From positions 558,001 to 622,000 of the forward strand of contig NZ_JASGJD010000001.1 in assembly GCF_047601505.1 (NCBI RefSeq): a stretch of DNA of 64,000 nucleotides. Reading direction: 5' to 3'. A program made the position numbers and the translations under genes. This document shows, piece after piece, positions 17,941 to 27,104 of this stretch. This DNA is from Cloacibacterium sp047601505 (lineage in GTDB: Bacteria > Bacteroidota > Bacteroidia > Flavobacteriales > Weeksellaceae). Each line of letters starts with the position of its first letter. The first letter of the stretch is position 1. Below the pieces are notes generated by a model. The model was not told the DNA's origin and did no database searches. It saw only the letters and a program-made list of their open reading frames with translations.

Positions 17941-18675
17941 TTAATTAATTCTATATCTATTTCTTCCCCAATATTTCACCAACAGAAAACCTACCAAAGC
18001 ACCTCCAATGTGCGCAAAATGTGCAATTCCTCCATAATTATTAAATCCTAAAAATATAGAACCAATAATTACAATTGGTAATAAAACCTTAGCTTTAATT
18101 GGAAAAGGAATAAACATAATCATCATTTCAGCGTTAGGATATAGAGTTGCAAATGCTGCAACCACACCAAAAATAGCTCCTGAAGCGCCAACCATCCTAG
18201 AGATTAATGATTGTTGAAATATTGATTCAATATCTTGTCTCATAAAAAGAGCATTAATATCTGAATCTGTCAAATTATTTTTAATAATATCAGCACCATC
18301 TCTTAGAGAAGAAATATCAACATTAGTACTATTCAGATATTGAACAATTTGATTTATTTGATAGCCTTCCCAAATTAAATTTAATGCTAATGCTCCAAAC
18401 CCAGAAAGAAAATACAAAATCAGAAACTTTTTATCTCCTAAAAACCTTTCTAAAACAGGACCAAAACTAGCCAAAGTAAGCATGTTGAAAGCAATGTGCA
18501 TAAAACCACCGTGCATAAACATGTGTGTAATAATTTGCCAAGAATGAAAATTGGGAGAAGTAGGAAAGTATGCGGCCAAATAAGTATTCATTTGAGGGAA
18601 TAAATAAGCCAATACAAATACAATTACATTAAGTATGATAATATTTTTAGTGATAGGGGTAAGCTGTTGAAACAT
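17941..18675 (-). CDS. Rhomboid family intramembrane serine protease
   Basis: The 244-residue membrane protein has HMFMHGGFMHIAFNMLTLASFG, the catalytic GASGAIFGVVAAFATLYP and the histidine in HFAHIGGALVGFLLVKYW. It is a canonical six-TM rhomboid with GxSG and His dyad intact. A ~50-residue hydrophilic insert (residues ~105-155) lies between TM segments in the middle of the protein, which is longer than usual. It is separated from mutL upstream by 2 bases and from the EEP gene by 2 bases. Confidence 0.92.
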   Translation of the reverse strand: MFQQLTPITKNIIILNVIVFVLAYLFPQMNTYLAAYFPTSPNFHSWQIITHMFMHGGFMHIAFNMLTLASFGPVLERFLGDKKFLILYFLSGFGALALNLIWEGYQINQIVQYLNSTNVDISSLRDGADIIKNNLTDSDINALFMRQDIESIFQQSLISRMVGASGAIFGVVAAFATLYPNAEMMIMFIPFPIKAKVLLPIVIIGSIFLGFNNYGGIAHFAHIGGALVGFLLVKYWGRNRYRIN

Positions 18676-18677
18676 TT

Positions 18678-20456
18678 TTAAAATTTATTTATGAGTTCAT
18701 TTACAGGGATTTCTAAAAAAGTTCTGTTTCCTGTTGGTGTATATTCTGGGAAACCCAATTTTATAAAATCCTTTAATAATTCTTCTACTTCTGGTTTGTA
18801 AAGAAAATCGTATTTAGACTTTGCATTTACTCTAATCCATTGATTGTTGTAACTTTCTAAAAACTCTTCTTCGGTTTTATATTCTAAAATTTCGAAAAGA
18901 TTTTCTAAAAATTTAATCACCTGAGATTCTTTCAAATTTTCTGGCACTGCATTTATTCTCAATACATTATCTTCTGCTAAAACCATATCGAAGCCCAAAT
19001 CTGGGAGATATTTTTTTATAGAACGATATTTATTTTTCTCTATTTCATTCAAATGGTATTCCAAAGAGAACAATAAACTTTGGCTTTTTCTGCTTTTGGT
19101 TTTTTCTTTTCTGTTTTCAGCCAAAACAATCTGATGAATTCTGCCCAAATCTAGCAATAGCGTTTTATCTTCTTTGTTAAAAATCCAATAACCATTGGGC
19201 AATCTCAGTAAATCTTCGTCCAAGTCATCATCTTCGTCATCAAAAAGATTAATTTTAGAAGGTTCTGCCGAAATATTCTGTTGATACATTTCGGTGAAGT
19301 TTACCATTGCTGTATCGTTAATTTTAGAAGGTGTAGCTTCCGCAAAAGGATTGTAATTTCTATCCACATTTATACTAGAGGCGTTGTAGCTTCTTGCAGC
19401 ATCTGGTTTTGGTGGGAAAAAAGAATCCATTTGTTCGTTTCTATCAAAATCTAAACTTGGTGCTACGTTGTAGATTCCCAAAGATTTTTTGATGGTAGAA
19501 CGGATGAGCGCAAAGATGAGGTTTTCGTCTTCGAATTTTACCTCTGTCTTTTGCGGATGAATGTTAATATCAATTTTCTCTGGGTCTAATTCTAAATAAA
19601 GGAAAAAACTTGGAGAATAACCAGACATTAATAACCCTTCAAATGCTTCCTGAACGGCTCTGTTTAAATACGGACTTCTAAAATATCTGCCATTAACGAA
19701 AAAGAATTGTTCGCCTCTGGTTTTCTTTGCTGCTTCGGGTTTTCCTACGAAACCGTGCAAATTTACCCAGCCCAAATCTTCTTTAATAGGAACCAAAAGC
19801 GGTTGAAGTTTTCTACCAAAAATATCAACAATGCGTTGCATTTGGCTTCCTTTTCTAAGGTTAAATATTACTTCGTCGTTATGATAAAGCGAAAACTCTA
19901 ATCCATCATGTGCCAAAGCAACCCTTTGAAATTCATCTATAATATGACGAAATTCAATATTGTTAGACTTTAAGAATTTTCTTCTCGCAGGAACGTTGTA
20001 GAATAAATTTTTAACTGAAAATGTAGAACCTTCTGCCGTTTGTACAGGTTCTTGAAATTGTAATTCTCCACCTTCTATATAAATGATAGAACCAATTTCG
20101 GCATCATTTTTTTTCGTTTTGAGTTCTACCTGAGCCACAGCTGCGATAGATGCCAAAGCTTCGCCACGGAAACCTTTGGTAGCAATATGAAAAATATCTT
20201 CGGTGTTTCTAATTTTTGAAGTGGCGTGTCTTTCGAAAGCCATTCTGGCATCTGTTTCAGACATCCCAGCACCGTTATCTACTACTTTTACAAGATTTCT
20301 TCCGGCTTCTTCTACAATCAATTCAATTTTAGTAGCACCTGCATCAATAGAATTTTCTAGCAATTCTTTAACAATAGACGCGGGTCTTTGCACTACTTCT
20401 CCAGCAGCAATTTGATTGGCAACATGATCGGGTAAAAGTTGAATAATATCTGACAT
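18678..20456 (-). CDS. mutL: DNA mismatch repair protein MutL
   Basis: The 592-residue protein has a GHKL ATPase N-terminus: IAAGEVVQRPASIVKELLENSIDAGAT, DNGAGM, ATKGFRGEALASI and the LFYNVPARRKFLKS region. A variable linker (~350-410) and a C-terminal dimerisation domain follow. At the place where nicking MutL proteins carry DQHAxxE, this protein reads LLLDLGRIHQIVLAENRKEK, and no CPHGRP motif is evident (TPTGNRTFLEI instead). The endonuclease site therefore appears absent. It heads a tight minus-strand group with the rhomboid and EEP genes. Confidence 0.95.
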   Translation of the reverse strand: MSDIIQLLPDHVANQIAAGEVVQRPASIVKELLENSIDAGATKIELIVEEAGRNLVKVVDNGAGMSETDARMAFERHATSKIRNTEDIFHIATKGFRGEALASIAAVAQVELKTKKNDAEIGSIIYIEGGELQFQEPVQTAEGSTFSVKNLFYNVPARRKFLKSNNIEFRHIIDEFQRVALAHDGLEFSLYHNDEVIFNLRKGSQMQRIVDIFGRKLQPLLVPIKEDLGWVNLHGFVGKPEAAKKTRGEQFFFVNGRYFRSPYLNRAVQEAFEGLLMSGYSPSFFLYLELDPEKIDINIHPQKTEVKFEDENLIFALIRSTIKKSLGIYNVAPSLDFDRNEQMDSFFPPKPDAARSYNASSINVDRNYNPFAEATPSKINDTAMVNFTEMYQQNISAEPSKINLFDDEDDDLDEDLLRLPNGYWIFNKEDKTLLLDLGRIHQIVLAENRKEKTKSRKSQSLLFSLEYHLNEIEKNKYRSIKKYLPDLGFDMVLAEDNVLRINAVPENLKESQVIKFLENLFEILEYKTEEEFLESYNNQWIRVNAKSKYDFLYKPEVEELLKDFIKLGFPEYTPTGNRTFLEIPVNELINKF

Positions 20457-20593
20457 TTCTACAATTGAAACCTCAAAAATACAGTTTTGTTTTCAAAAAA
20501 TAAAGGAAGAAGCCAAAGCTTAGGATTTATTTAACTATAAATCTCTATCAAGAACAAAAAGATTTTGGTAAAAATACTTTTGCATTTGATTAT

Positions 20594-20790
20594 AAACAAC
20601 CCTGTTTTAAATGAAATGCAATTGCAGGAGGTTACAAACAACCTTGTTTTGAATAAAATGCAATGTACAGAAGTCTCCTGCAAATTGTGGGAAACAAAAT
20701 GCAATTGTAGGAGATTACAAACAACCTTGTTTTGAATAAAATTAAACGTACAGAAGTCTCCTGCAAGCTGTGGGAAACAAAATGCAACTT
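20594..20790. repeat. 83-bp tandem direct repeat with internal inverted halves
   Basis: A unit beginning aaatgcaattg starts at 20614 and 20697, with a partial copy at 20780: a period of exactly 83 bp. Units differ at only a few positions. Each contains TGCAGGAG (or TGTAGGAG) at one end and CTCCTGCA at the other, so a hairpin can form within a unit. A half-unit (aaacaaccctgtttt) precedes at 20594. No open reading frame covers it. Confidence 0.8.
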
Positions 20791-20884
20791 ACGGAAAGCT
20801 TAATTTGTTTCGCTAAACGTAAACTACTTTTATATTTTAACCCGTAGTGCATTATCAAAATTCATTGAGGTTATTCATTAAAAG

Positions 20885-21040
20885 TAAAATACGCAAAGGC
20901 GCAATTAAAATTTTTATTGAAACTGTTTTTAAGTCGCAAGAAAATCAATGATTTTCAATTTTAACAGAGTTAAAACTTCGCGTCTTAAAAACGTAATCAT
21001 TTGAAAGAAAATCATTTGCGTCTTTGCGTTTAATTTTTTA
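20885..21040. repeat. Inverted-repeat-bounded intergenic element (MITE/REP-like)
   Basis: TACGCAAAGGCGCAA near 20889 is answered by TTGCGTCTTTGCGT near 21017 in inverted orientation, enclosing ~115 bases without a reading frame. From memory, the acgcaaagRcgcaa core recurs in Flavobacteriia intergenic regions. In this window it occurs only as this pair. Confidence 0.5.
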
Positions 21041-21129
21041 TATAATGAACTAGAAGTTGTTTTATTTAAACTTAAGGTTTTAAGTAAAAGTAAATCTAAT
21101 GTATGTTTCTTTTGAATTGATATAAAATT

Positions 21130-21165
21130 AAAAGCGACACATCTTAGATGCGCCGCTCCCGTGAA
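21130..21165. repeat. Small palindromic repeat
   Basis: GCGACACATCTTAGATGCGCCGC contains CATC-TTA-GATG with partly complementary GC-rich shoulders. It lies between the inverted-repeat element and the 3' end of the PUL. The rest of 20457-21245 holds nothing else I can identify. Confidence 0.35.
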
Positions 21166-21245
21166 AAACGAACTTAAAAAACTACAGTTTGTATTTAATT
21201 TGCGGATAATACAAGCTGCAAGTAGTTTTATCCTAAGATTATAAT

Positions 21246-22088
21246 TTATTTTAACTCAATTCTAGAGATAATAGGAAGGTGGTCTGAAGGATATTTAAAA
21301 TCGTAGAAATCTGTGATGGTTCTAAATTTTTTAATTACAGTATTGTTTTTAGAACTGAAGATGAAATCTATTTGATCTACCGGTTTTTCTTTGAAATTGA
21401 ATGCATTCCAAGTGGCAGTTCCTCCATAAGGTTTTGTAATACTGTGGCTGCTGGCTTCTTGTAAATTATTGAGTAGCGGCTGCATCCAAGTATCTGTTTT
21501 AAAGGAATTGAAATCTCCTGTTAACACTACCGGAAGGTTTTGTTTGCCTTGTAGTTGTTTAATTTTTTTTAGGATAATTTCTGCAGATTTTTGTCTTGCA
21601 ACAACGCCTACGTGGTCGAAATGTGTATTAAGAACCCATATTTTTTTCTTAGTTTTAATGTTTTCGAACAATCCGTAGGTTACAATTCTTGGGTAGGCAG
21701 CGTCCCAAGATTTGGTAGATTTTTCGGGAGTCTCCGAAAGCCAAAAAGTATCTTGTTGAAGGACTTTGTATTTGTTTTTTAAGTAGAAAATACAAGAAAA
21801 TTCTGAGTTTTCTCCTTCGTCTCTAGGTTTTCCTAAGAAGCCGTACAAAGAATTGTTTTCTAATAAATACTCAATCTGTGGTTTTTGAGCTTCTTGCATT
21901 CCTATAAAGTCTGCTTCGTAATAATTGATAAGGTCTTTTAGTTTGTCTTTTCTAATGTTCCAATGGTTTTCTCCATCATCTGCACTGCCCAATCTAATGT
22001 TATAACTCATTACATCAATAGAATTTTGTGCAAATGATAATGCAACAAATAGTAAACAAATCGCGGTAAATAACTTTTTAATTTTCAT
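21246..22088 (-). CDS. Secreted endonuclease/exonuclease/phosphatase family protein in the glucan locus
   Basis: The 280-residue product has a signal peptide (MKIKKLFTAICLLFVALSFAQ) and an EEP domain: VMSYNIRLG, DFIGMQEAQKPQ (Glu), WVLNTHFDHVG, VVLTGDFNSF (Asp/Asn), QIDFIFSS and SDHLPIISRIEL (His). All catalytic motifs are intact. I chose ATG 22088, which begins the signal peptide; an upstream ATG at 22112 would overlap the GH16 stop. It is the last gene of the seven-gene PUL transcript. Its role in glucan use is unclear; a phosphodiesterase or sugar-phosphate substrate is possible. Confidence 0.85.
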   Translation of the reverse strand: MKIKKLFTAICLLFVALSFAQNSIDVMSYNIRLGSADDGENHWNIRKDKLKDLINYYEADFIGMQEAQKPQIEYLLENNSLYGFLGKPRDEGENSEFSCIFYLKNKYKVLQQDTFWLSETPEKSTKSWDAAYPRIVTYGLFENIKTKKKIWVLNTHFDHVGVVARQKSAEIILKKIKQLQGKQNLPVVLTGDFNSFKTDTWMQPLLNNLQEASSHSITKPYGGTATWNAFNFKEKPVDQIDFIFSSKNNTVIKKFRTITDFYDFKYPSDHLPIISRIELK

Positions 22089-22092
22089 TTTT

Positions 22093-22893
22093 TTATTGGT
22101 ATATTCTAACATAATCTATATAAAATTTTTGAGGAAATATGCTGTTGTCTATTCCCTTTTGTCCTCCCCAATTTCCTCCAATTGCTAAATTCAAAATTAA
22201 ATATAGTTTTTGGTTAAAAGGCCATGTTTCGTAGATTTTTTCTGTATTTACATAAGTAAAATATTTTTGATGATCTACATAAACGTCTATTTTTTCTGGA
22301 GACCAATCTGCGGTGTAAATATGAAATTTTTCACTCGCATTTTTTACGACAAGAGTATCTGTTTTTTGTGTGCGAATAATATGATTATACTTTTTGGTAT
22401 GCACCGAAGCGTGTATAAAACCTTGGTTATAACCTACGTGTTCCATAATGTCTAGTTCTCCATCTTCTGGCCATTCTTTCATATCTGTGCTTAGCATCCA
22501 GATTGCAGGCCATGTCCCTTTTCCTTTTGGGAGTTTTGCTCTTACTTCTATTCTGCCATATTTCCAATCTTGTTTACCTTTGGTAACTAATCTTGCAGAA
22601 GTGTAATTTTTGTTTTCCCAATCTTCTTTTCTAGCTTCAATCACAAGGTTTCCATTTTCTACTCTTGCATTTTCTAGTCTTTTTTTAGTGTAAAACTGAG
22701 CTTCATTGTTCCCAAAGCCGTCTCCGCCAACATCATAACTCCATTTGGTAGAATCTGGTAATCCTGTGTAATTGAATTCGTCACTCCAAACTAGAGATTT
22801 TCCATCTTTATGTTGAATTGTTTTTTTCGAAGAACAACTCTCAAAAAAAGTAAAAAATGTTAAAAAAATAATTATGGGTAAAAAGATTTTCAT
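22093..22893 (-). CDS. GH16 endo-beta-1,3-glucanase (laminarinase-like) lipoprotein
   Basis: The 266-residue product has a lipobox (FFESC, Cys ~20) and a GH16 beta-jelly-roll. The catalytic motif ExDxxE appears as DGELDIMEHVG (Glu146, Asp148, Glu151). Other family landmarks are LVWSDEFNYTGLPD, the NNEAQFYT and TSARLVTKGK substrate-cleft segments, RIEVRAKLPKGKGTWPAIWML and LNLAIGGNWGG. The motif type fits endo-beta-1,3(4)-glucanases that cut laminarin or fungal glucan at the cell surface. Four bases separate it from the EEP start and one base from the upstream esterase gene. Confidence 0.92.
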   Translation of the reverse strand: MKIFLPIIIFLTFFTFFESCSSKKTIQHKDGKSLVWSDEFNYTGLPDSTKWSYDVGGDGFGNNEAQFYTKKRLENARVENGNLVIEARKEDWENKNYTSARLVTKGKQDWKYGRIEVRAKLPKGKGTWPAIWMLSTDMKEWPEDGELDIMEHVGYNQGFIHASVHTKKYNHIIRTQKTDTLVVKNASEKFHIYTADWSPEKIDVYVDHQKYFTYVNTEKIYETWPFNQKLYLILNLAIGGNWGGQKGIDNSIFPQKFYIDYVRIYQ

Positions 22894-22894
22894 T

Positions 22895-24817
22895 TTATTT
22901 CAGATTAATTTGAAATTTTTTGTCTTTTGTAATTGTTTTAAAATTATCTGTACGAAACGGAGAAACAGGAAGTCCTTTTTCTGTAAACATATTATTTTCA
23001 GAATCGTCTCCTTTCCATCCATATCTTGCAGCTACAGGATTTGGAGCATCATTGCATGTAACGATTACTTTGTTATCTTTAATTTCTGCTTTGGCAGGGT
23101 AGAATTTTTGGTCAGCACCAGATATTTCGAAACCAGTTAGAGATTTTCCATCTTTGGAGATAAGCACGTCTTTTGTATTGAACGTTATTATTATTTTATT
23201 TCCTTCTATTGAAAAATCATTGAAAACAGGACTTTTCAAATTGTTTTTAAGAGCTAAATTGGCAAGTCTTTCTCCTACAGTTTTTTTATTTCTTGGATGA
23301 ATGTCTTTAGGATTTCCTATGTCTGTAGTAACAACCATTCCTGTGTTTTCTAGTTTTAAAGCATTTGTTTGGGCTTCTCTTAGTTCAGCCCAATTGCAAC
23401 CATCGTTACTATTTCCGGGTGTGTCGTAAGTTGCCAGTTGAACAAAGTAGAAAGGCGTGGTTTTTCCAAATTTTTCTCTCCAAGAATTAATAAGCAAAGG
23501 GAAACTTTTGTTGTACTCATAAGCTCGAGATTCATTAGATTCTCCTTGATACCACAAAATTCCAGAAACTTTGGTAGATTCTATAGGGTGAATCATGGCA
23601 TTGTATATAAGAGAGGGAAATTCGTTTTGGTTGATAGAAGTGTAAATTTTTTCTACAGCAAATTTCCAATTTCCAGATAAAGAGATATTTCGCTGAGGGG
23701 TTACCAATTTAATTTCTTCGGGATTACTCCAAAGTCCGCCACCACTGCCGTTATCTTTAATTTTTACAACAATAACATTTTTACCTTTTTTTAATAAATC
23801 TTTAGGAATGTTGTAAATTCTATCGTCAGACCATTGTTTCATGCTTCCGATTTCTTTACCGTTGAAATAGGTTATATCCTCGTCATCTATCTTACCAAGA
23901 TACAAAGTTACATTATTTTTTATGTCTTCATCGGTTAATTCGACGGTTTTTCTAATCCAAGCAATGCCGTCTAATCCTTCATAACCTTGTTCTTCCCATG
24001 CTTTTGGGATGTGCAAATCTACTAGCGAAGAATCGTCGTAATCATTGTTCAAAAAATTTTGACTACTGAAATCAGATATTTTAGAATGAAGCAGATTTTC
24101 TATAAAATTTGTCTTAGATTCAATATTTTTTTGCTCTAAAGTTTCAATGTTTACTTGAGGCATCTTTGCAATCATTTCTTTGAAATAATCAGATTTTTCA
24201 AATGCAGTTTTAGGAATCCAAGTTTCTATTACAGTGCCTCCCCAAGAAGAATTAATGATGCCAATAGGAACTTTTCTTTCGTGGTACATTTTTTTTGCAA
24301 AAAAATAAGAAACAGCCGAAAAATCTCCAATTTTTGATTTATTTGCAATATCCCAATGTGTTTCAGAAGTATTTTCTTGAGGTAAAGAATTTATTTTTTT
24401 TTGAATTTTAACATGGCGAATTAATGGGAATTCTTTTTGATTTAATTCGTCTTTATAACCATCAGCGGAAGCAAGGTTCCACTCCATATTGCTTTGTCCG
24501 CTGCACAACCAAACATCTCCAATCAAAATATTTTTGAAAATAATTTCGTTATTTCCATTAATTTTAAGAATGAAGGGGCCGCCTTCTTTTTCTTTACTGA
24601 GAAGAACTCTCCAATTTCCGTTTTCGTCTGCTACAGTTGTTTTCGTCTGTTTTTTAAAGTGTATAGTAATTTTTTCTTTTGGTGATGCAAATCCCCAAAT
24701 AGGAATTTCTGCATTTCTTTGTAATACCATATTATCCGAAAAAATATATGGCAAAGAAACGTTTGCCATCATCATTTTAATGGAGAATAGTAAAAATATG
24801 CTTATTATTTTTTTCAT
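22895..24817 (-). CDS. Sialate O-acetylesterase-like SGNH carbohydrate esterase
   Basis: The ~640-residue secreted protein has a signal peptide beginning MKKIISIFLLFS. An N-terminal beta-domain follows (LPYIFSDNMVLQRNAEIPIW). The SGNH block comes next with WLCSGQSNMEWNLA (nucleophile Ser) and GIINSSWGGTVIETW. A jelly-roll insertion (~residues 270-390) separates this from the second half, which has WYQGESN and DIGNPKDIHPRNK (Asp/His). The family removes O-acetyl groups from sugars; in a beta-glucan PUL it may clear acetyl or similar decorations. ATG 24817 was chosen because the longer reading frame would overlap the GH3 stop. A 50-base gap follows GH3. Confidence 0.85.
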   Translation of the reverse strand: MKKIISIFLLFSIKMMMANVSLPYIFSDNMVLQRNAEIPIWGFASPKEKITIHFKKQTKTTVADENGNWRVLLSKEKEGGPFILKINGNNEIIFKNILIGDVWLCSGQSNMEWNLASADGYKDELNQKEFPLIRHVKIQKKINSLPQENTSETHWDIANKSKIGDFSAVSYFFAKKMYHERKVPIGIINSSWGGTVIETWIPKTAFEKSDYFKEMIAKMPQVNIETLEQKNIESKTNFIENLLHSKISDFSSQNFLNNDYDDSSLVDLHIPKAWEEQGYEGLDGIAWIRKTVELTDEDIKNNVTLYLGKIDDEDITYFNGKEIGSMKQWSDDRIYNIPKDLLKKGKNVIVVKIKDNGSGGGLWSNPEEIKLVTPQRNISLSGNWKFAVEKIYTSINQNEFPSLIYNAMIHPIESTKVSGILWYQGESNESRAYEYNKSFPLLINSWREKFGKTTPFYFVQLATYDTPGNSNDGCNWAELREAQTNALKLENTGMVVTTDIGNPKDIHPRNKKTVGERLANLALKNNLKSPVFNDFSIEGNKIIITFNTKDVLISKDGKSLTGFEISGADQKFYPAKAEIKDNKVIVTCNDAPNPVAARYGWKGDDSENNMFTEKGLPVSPFRTDNFKTITKDKKFQINLK

Positions 24818-24867
24818 TTTGAATTGTTTAAACCTTTTTTTGAGGTTTTGTGATGAGATTATTGTAA

Positions 24868-27090
24868 TTATTTTTCCCAATTAACACGTTTTGTCTGTAC
24901 ATCTGCAGAGCTGGTTCCAATCATAATATCGAATTCGCCAGCTTCCCAATCGTAGTTTAAATCTTCGTCGTAGAATTTTAAATCTTCTGGTGAAATGTTG
25001 AAAGAAACCGTTTTAGATTCTCCTTTTTTCAAGAATATTTTTTGAAAACCTTTTAATTCTTTTACCGGGCGAACCACTTTTCCTACCAAATCTCTGATGT
25101 ACAATTGTACTACTTCTTCGCCATCGTAATTTCCTGAATTGGTAATTTTTATTGAAGCAGTAAGTGTTTGATTTCCTTTTAATTCAGTTGAACTTAGATT
25201 AAAGTCTGAATATTTGAAAGTGGTATAACTTAAGCCGAAACCAAACGGATAAGCTGGGTCGTTATCCAAATCGATGTATGCAGAAACATAGTTTCTATCG
25301 GTGTTATTTTTAGCAGGTCTTCCTGTGTTATAATAGTTGTAATAAATCGGAATTTGACCTTCAGTTCTTGGGAAAGTCATTGGTAATTTACCTCCAGGAT
25401 TTACTTTTCCGAAAAGTACATCAGCAATAGAATTTCCTGCTTCTGTACCTAGCCACCATGTGTAAGCAATAGTAGGAATGTTTTCTGAAGCCCAATCAAA
25501 AACCAACGGACGACCAGCGTTAATTAATAAAATAATTGGTTTCCCTGTTTTTGCAATTTCTTTTAATAAATCTTCTTGAACTCCCGAAAAATGGATATTA
25601 CTTCTGCTTTTTGCTTCGCCACTCATTGCGTGTCCTTCGCCTAAAGTCATAATTACTACATCTGCTTTTTTGGCAGTTTCTACCGCTTCTGCAAATAGAG
25701 AAGTGTCTTTATCATTTACATTACAACCTTTGGCATATAATAATTCTGAATTTTTATCGAGTTGAGCTTTAATTCCATCAAATTGAGTAATAATTCTTTG
25801 GTTATCATCAGGAAAAGCAATAGACCAAAAGCCATGATTATCAACAGTAGCTTTTGCAAAAGGCCCAATAATAGCTACTTTTTTAGTGGTTTTTGAAAGA
25901 GGTAAAAGTTGAGTTTTATTTTTTAATAAAACAATACTTTTTGCACCAATTTCTCTTGCGAATTTTCGGTGTTCTAAGTTGTTGGTTTGTTCTTTTTCGC
26001 GTTTTTCGTCGTTGAATTTATAAGGATTGTCAAATAAACCGAGTTCATATTTTTTGGTTAAAATTCTTCGAACAGCATCATCAATTAACTTAACATCTAC
26101 TTTTCCTTCTTGTACTAAATCTTCTAAATGATTGATGTAGGAACGGCTTTCCATATCCATATCGCTTCCAGCGATAATAGCTTTCAAAGCTGCATCTTTA
26201 TTGTCTTTAGCAAAACCGTGAGGAATCATTTCGCCAATACTTCCCCAATCAGAAACTACAAAACCTTTGAAATTCCAAGCCCCTTTTAGTAAATCTCTTT
26301 GGATGTACTTATTTCCTGTGGCAGGAATTCCATTAATGTCATTAAAAGAATTCATAAAAGTAGCAACTCCAGCTTCTACAGTTGCTTTGTAAGGTGGCAA
26401 ATATGTTTCGTTTAATTGGCGAAGACTCATGTCAACAGAATTGTAATCTCTACCGCCAACTCCAGCTCCATACGCAGCAAAGTGTTTGGTACAAGCCATT
26501 ACGGCATCTATATTTCCTAAACCATTTCCTTGAAAACCTTTTACTCTGGCTTTTGCTACCAAACTTCCGAGGTAAGTATCTTCACCGGCACCTTCCATTA
26601 CGCGTCCCCATCTTGGGTCTCTGCCAATGTCAACCATTGGTGCAAAAGTCCAATGAATACCATAAGCTGAAGCTTCAGTAGCAGCAATTCTTGCAGATTT
26701 TTCAATTAAATTCATATCCCAAGTTGCAGTTTCTCCGAGTGGAATAGGGAAAGTAGTTCTAAAACCGTGGATTACGTCTTGCCCGAAAAGTAAAGGTATT
26801 TTGAGGCGAGATTGCATGGCTTGATCTTGCCAATTTTTGGTATTTTTTACTCCGAATGCATTAAGAATTGAGCCTAACTTACCGGCACGAACTTGTCCAG
26901 CTTTATCAGCATCTTTGGTGACAGGTCCTGTTGCGGTAATGTCATCATTATATTGATTGAGTTGCCCAATTTTTTCTTCCAAAGTCATTTTAGCCATCAA
27001 TTCCGAAACTTTTTGGTCGATGGATTTTTGAGCAGAAACAGAAATAAATCCTAATCCTGCTATACATATTGAAAGAATTATCTTTTTCAT
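24868..27090 (-). CDS. bglX: GH3 beta-glucosidase (BglX-like)
   Basis: The 740-residue secreted enzyme has a signal peptide ending FISVSAQ. The GH3 barrel includes LLFGQDVIHGFRTTFPIPLG, RDPRWGRVMEGAGEDTYLG, the KHFAAYGAGVGGRDYN substrate motif and the nucleophile Asp in GFVVSDWGSI (about residue 285). The alpha/beta sandwich domain has LLKNKTQLLPLS, VVIMTLGEGHAMSGEA and AGRPLVFDW. A C-terminal fibronectin III-like domain contains YPFGFGLSYTTFKY. It removes glucose from the non-reducing ends of beta-glucan oligosaccharides in the periplasm. Length is standard. Confidence 0.94.
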   Translation of the reverse strand: MKKIILSICIAGLGFISVSAQKSIDQKVSELMAKMTLEEKIGQLNQYNDDITATGPVTKDADKAGQVRAGKLGSILNAFGVKNTKNWQDQAMQSRLKIPLLFGQDVIHGFRTTFPIPLGETATWDMNLIEKSARIAATEASAYGIHWTFAPMVDIGRDPRWGRVMEGAGEDTYLGSLVAKARVKGFQGNGLGNIDAVMACTKHFAAYGAGVGGRDYNSVDMSLRQLNETYLPPYKATVEAGVATFMNSFNDINGIPATGNKYIQRDLLKGAWNFKGFVVSDWGSIGEMIPHGFAKDNKDAALKAIIAGSDMDMESRSYINHLEDLVQEGKVDVKLIDDAVRRILTKKYELGLFDNPYKFNDEKREKEQTNNLEHRKFAREIGAKSIVLLKNKTQLLPLSKTTKKVAIIGPFAKATVDNHGFWSIAFPDDNQRIITQFDGIKAQLDKNSELLYAKGCNVNDKDTSLFAEAVETAKKADVVIMTLGEGHAMSGEAKSRSNIHFSGVQEDLLKEIAKTGKPIILLINAGRPLVFDWASENIPTIAYTWWLGTEAGNSIADVLFGKVNPGGKLPMTFPRTEGQIPIYYNYYNTGRPAKNNTDRNYVSAYIDLDNDPAYPFGFGLSYTTFKYSDFNLSSTELKGNQTLTASIKITNSGNYDGEEVVQLYIRDLVGKVVRPVKELKGFQKIFLKKGESKTVSFNISPEDLKFYDEDLNYDWEAGEFDIMIGTSSADVQTKRVNWEK

Positions 27091-27104
27091 AAATTATTTT
27101 TTTT

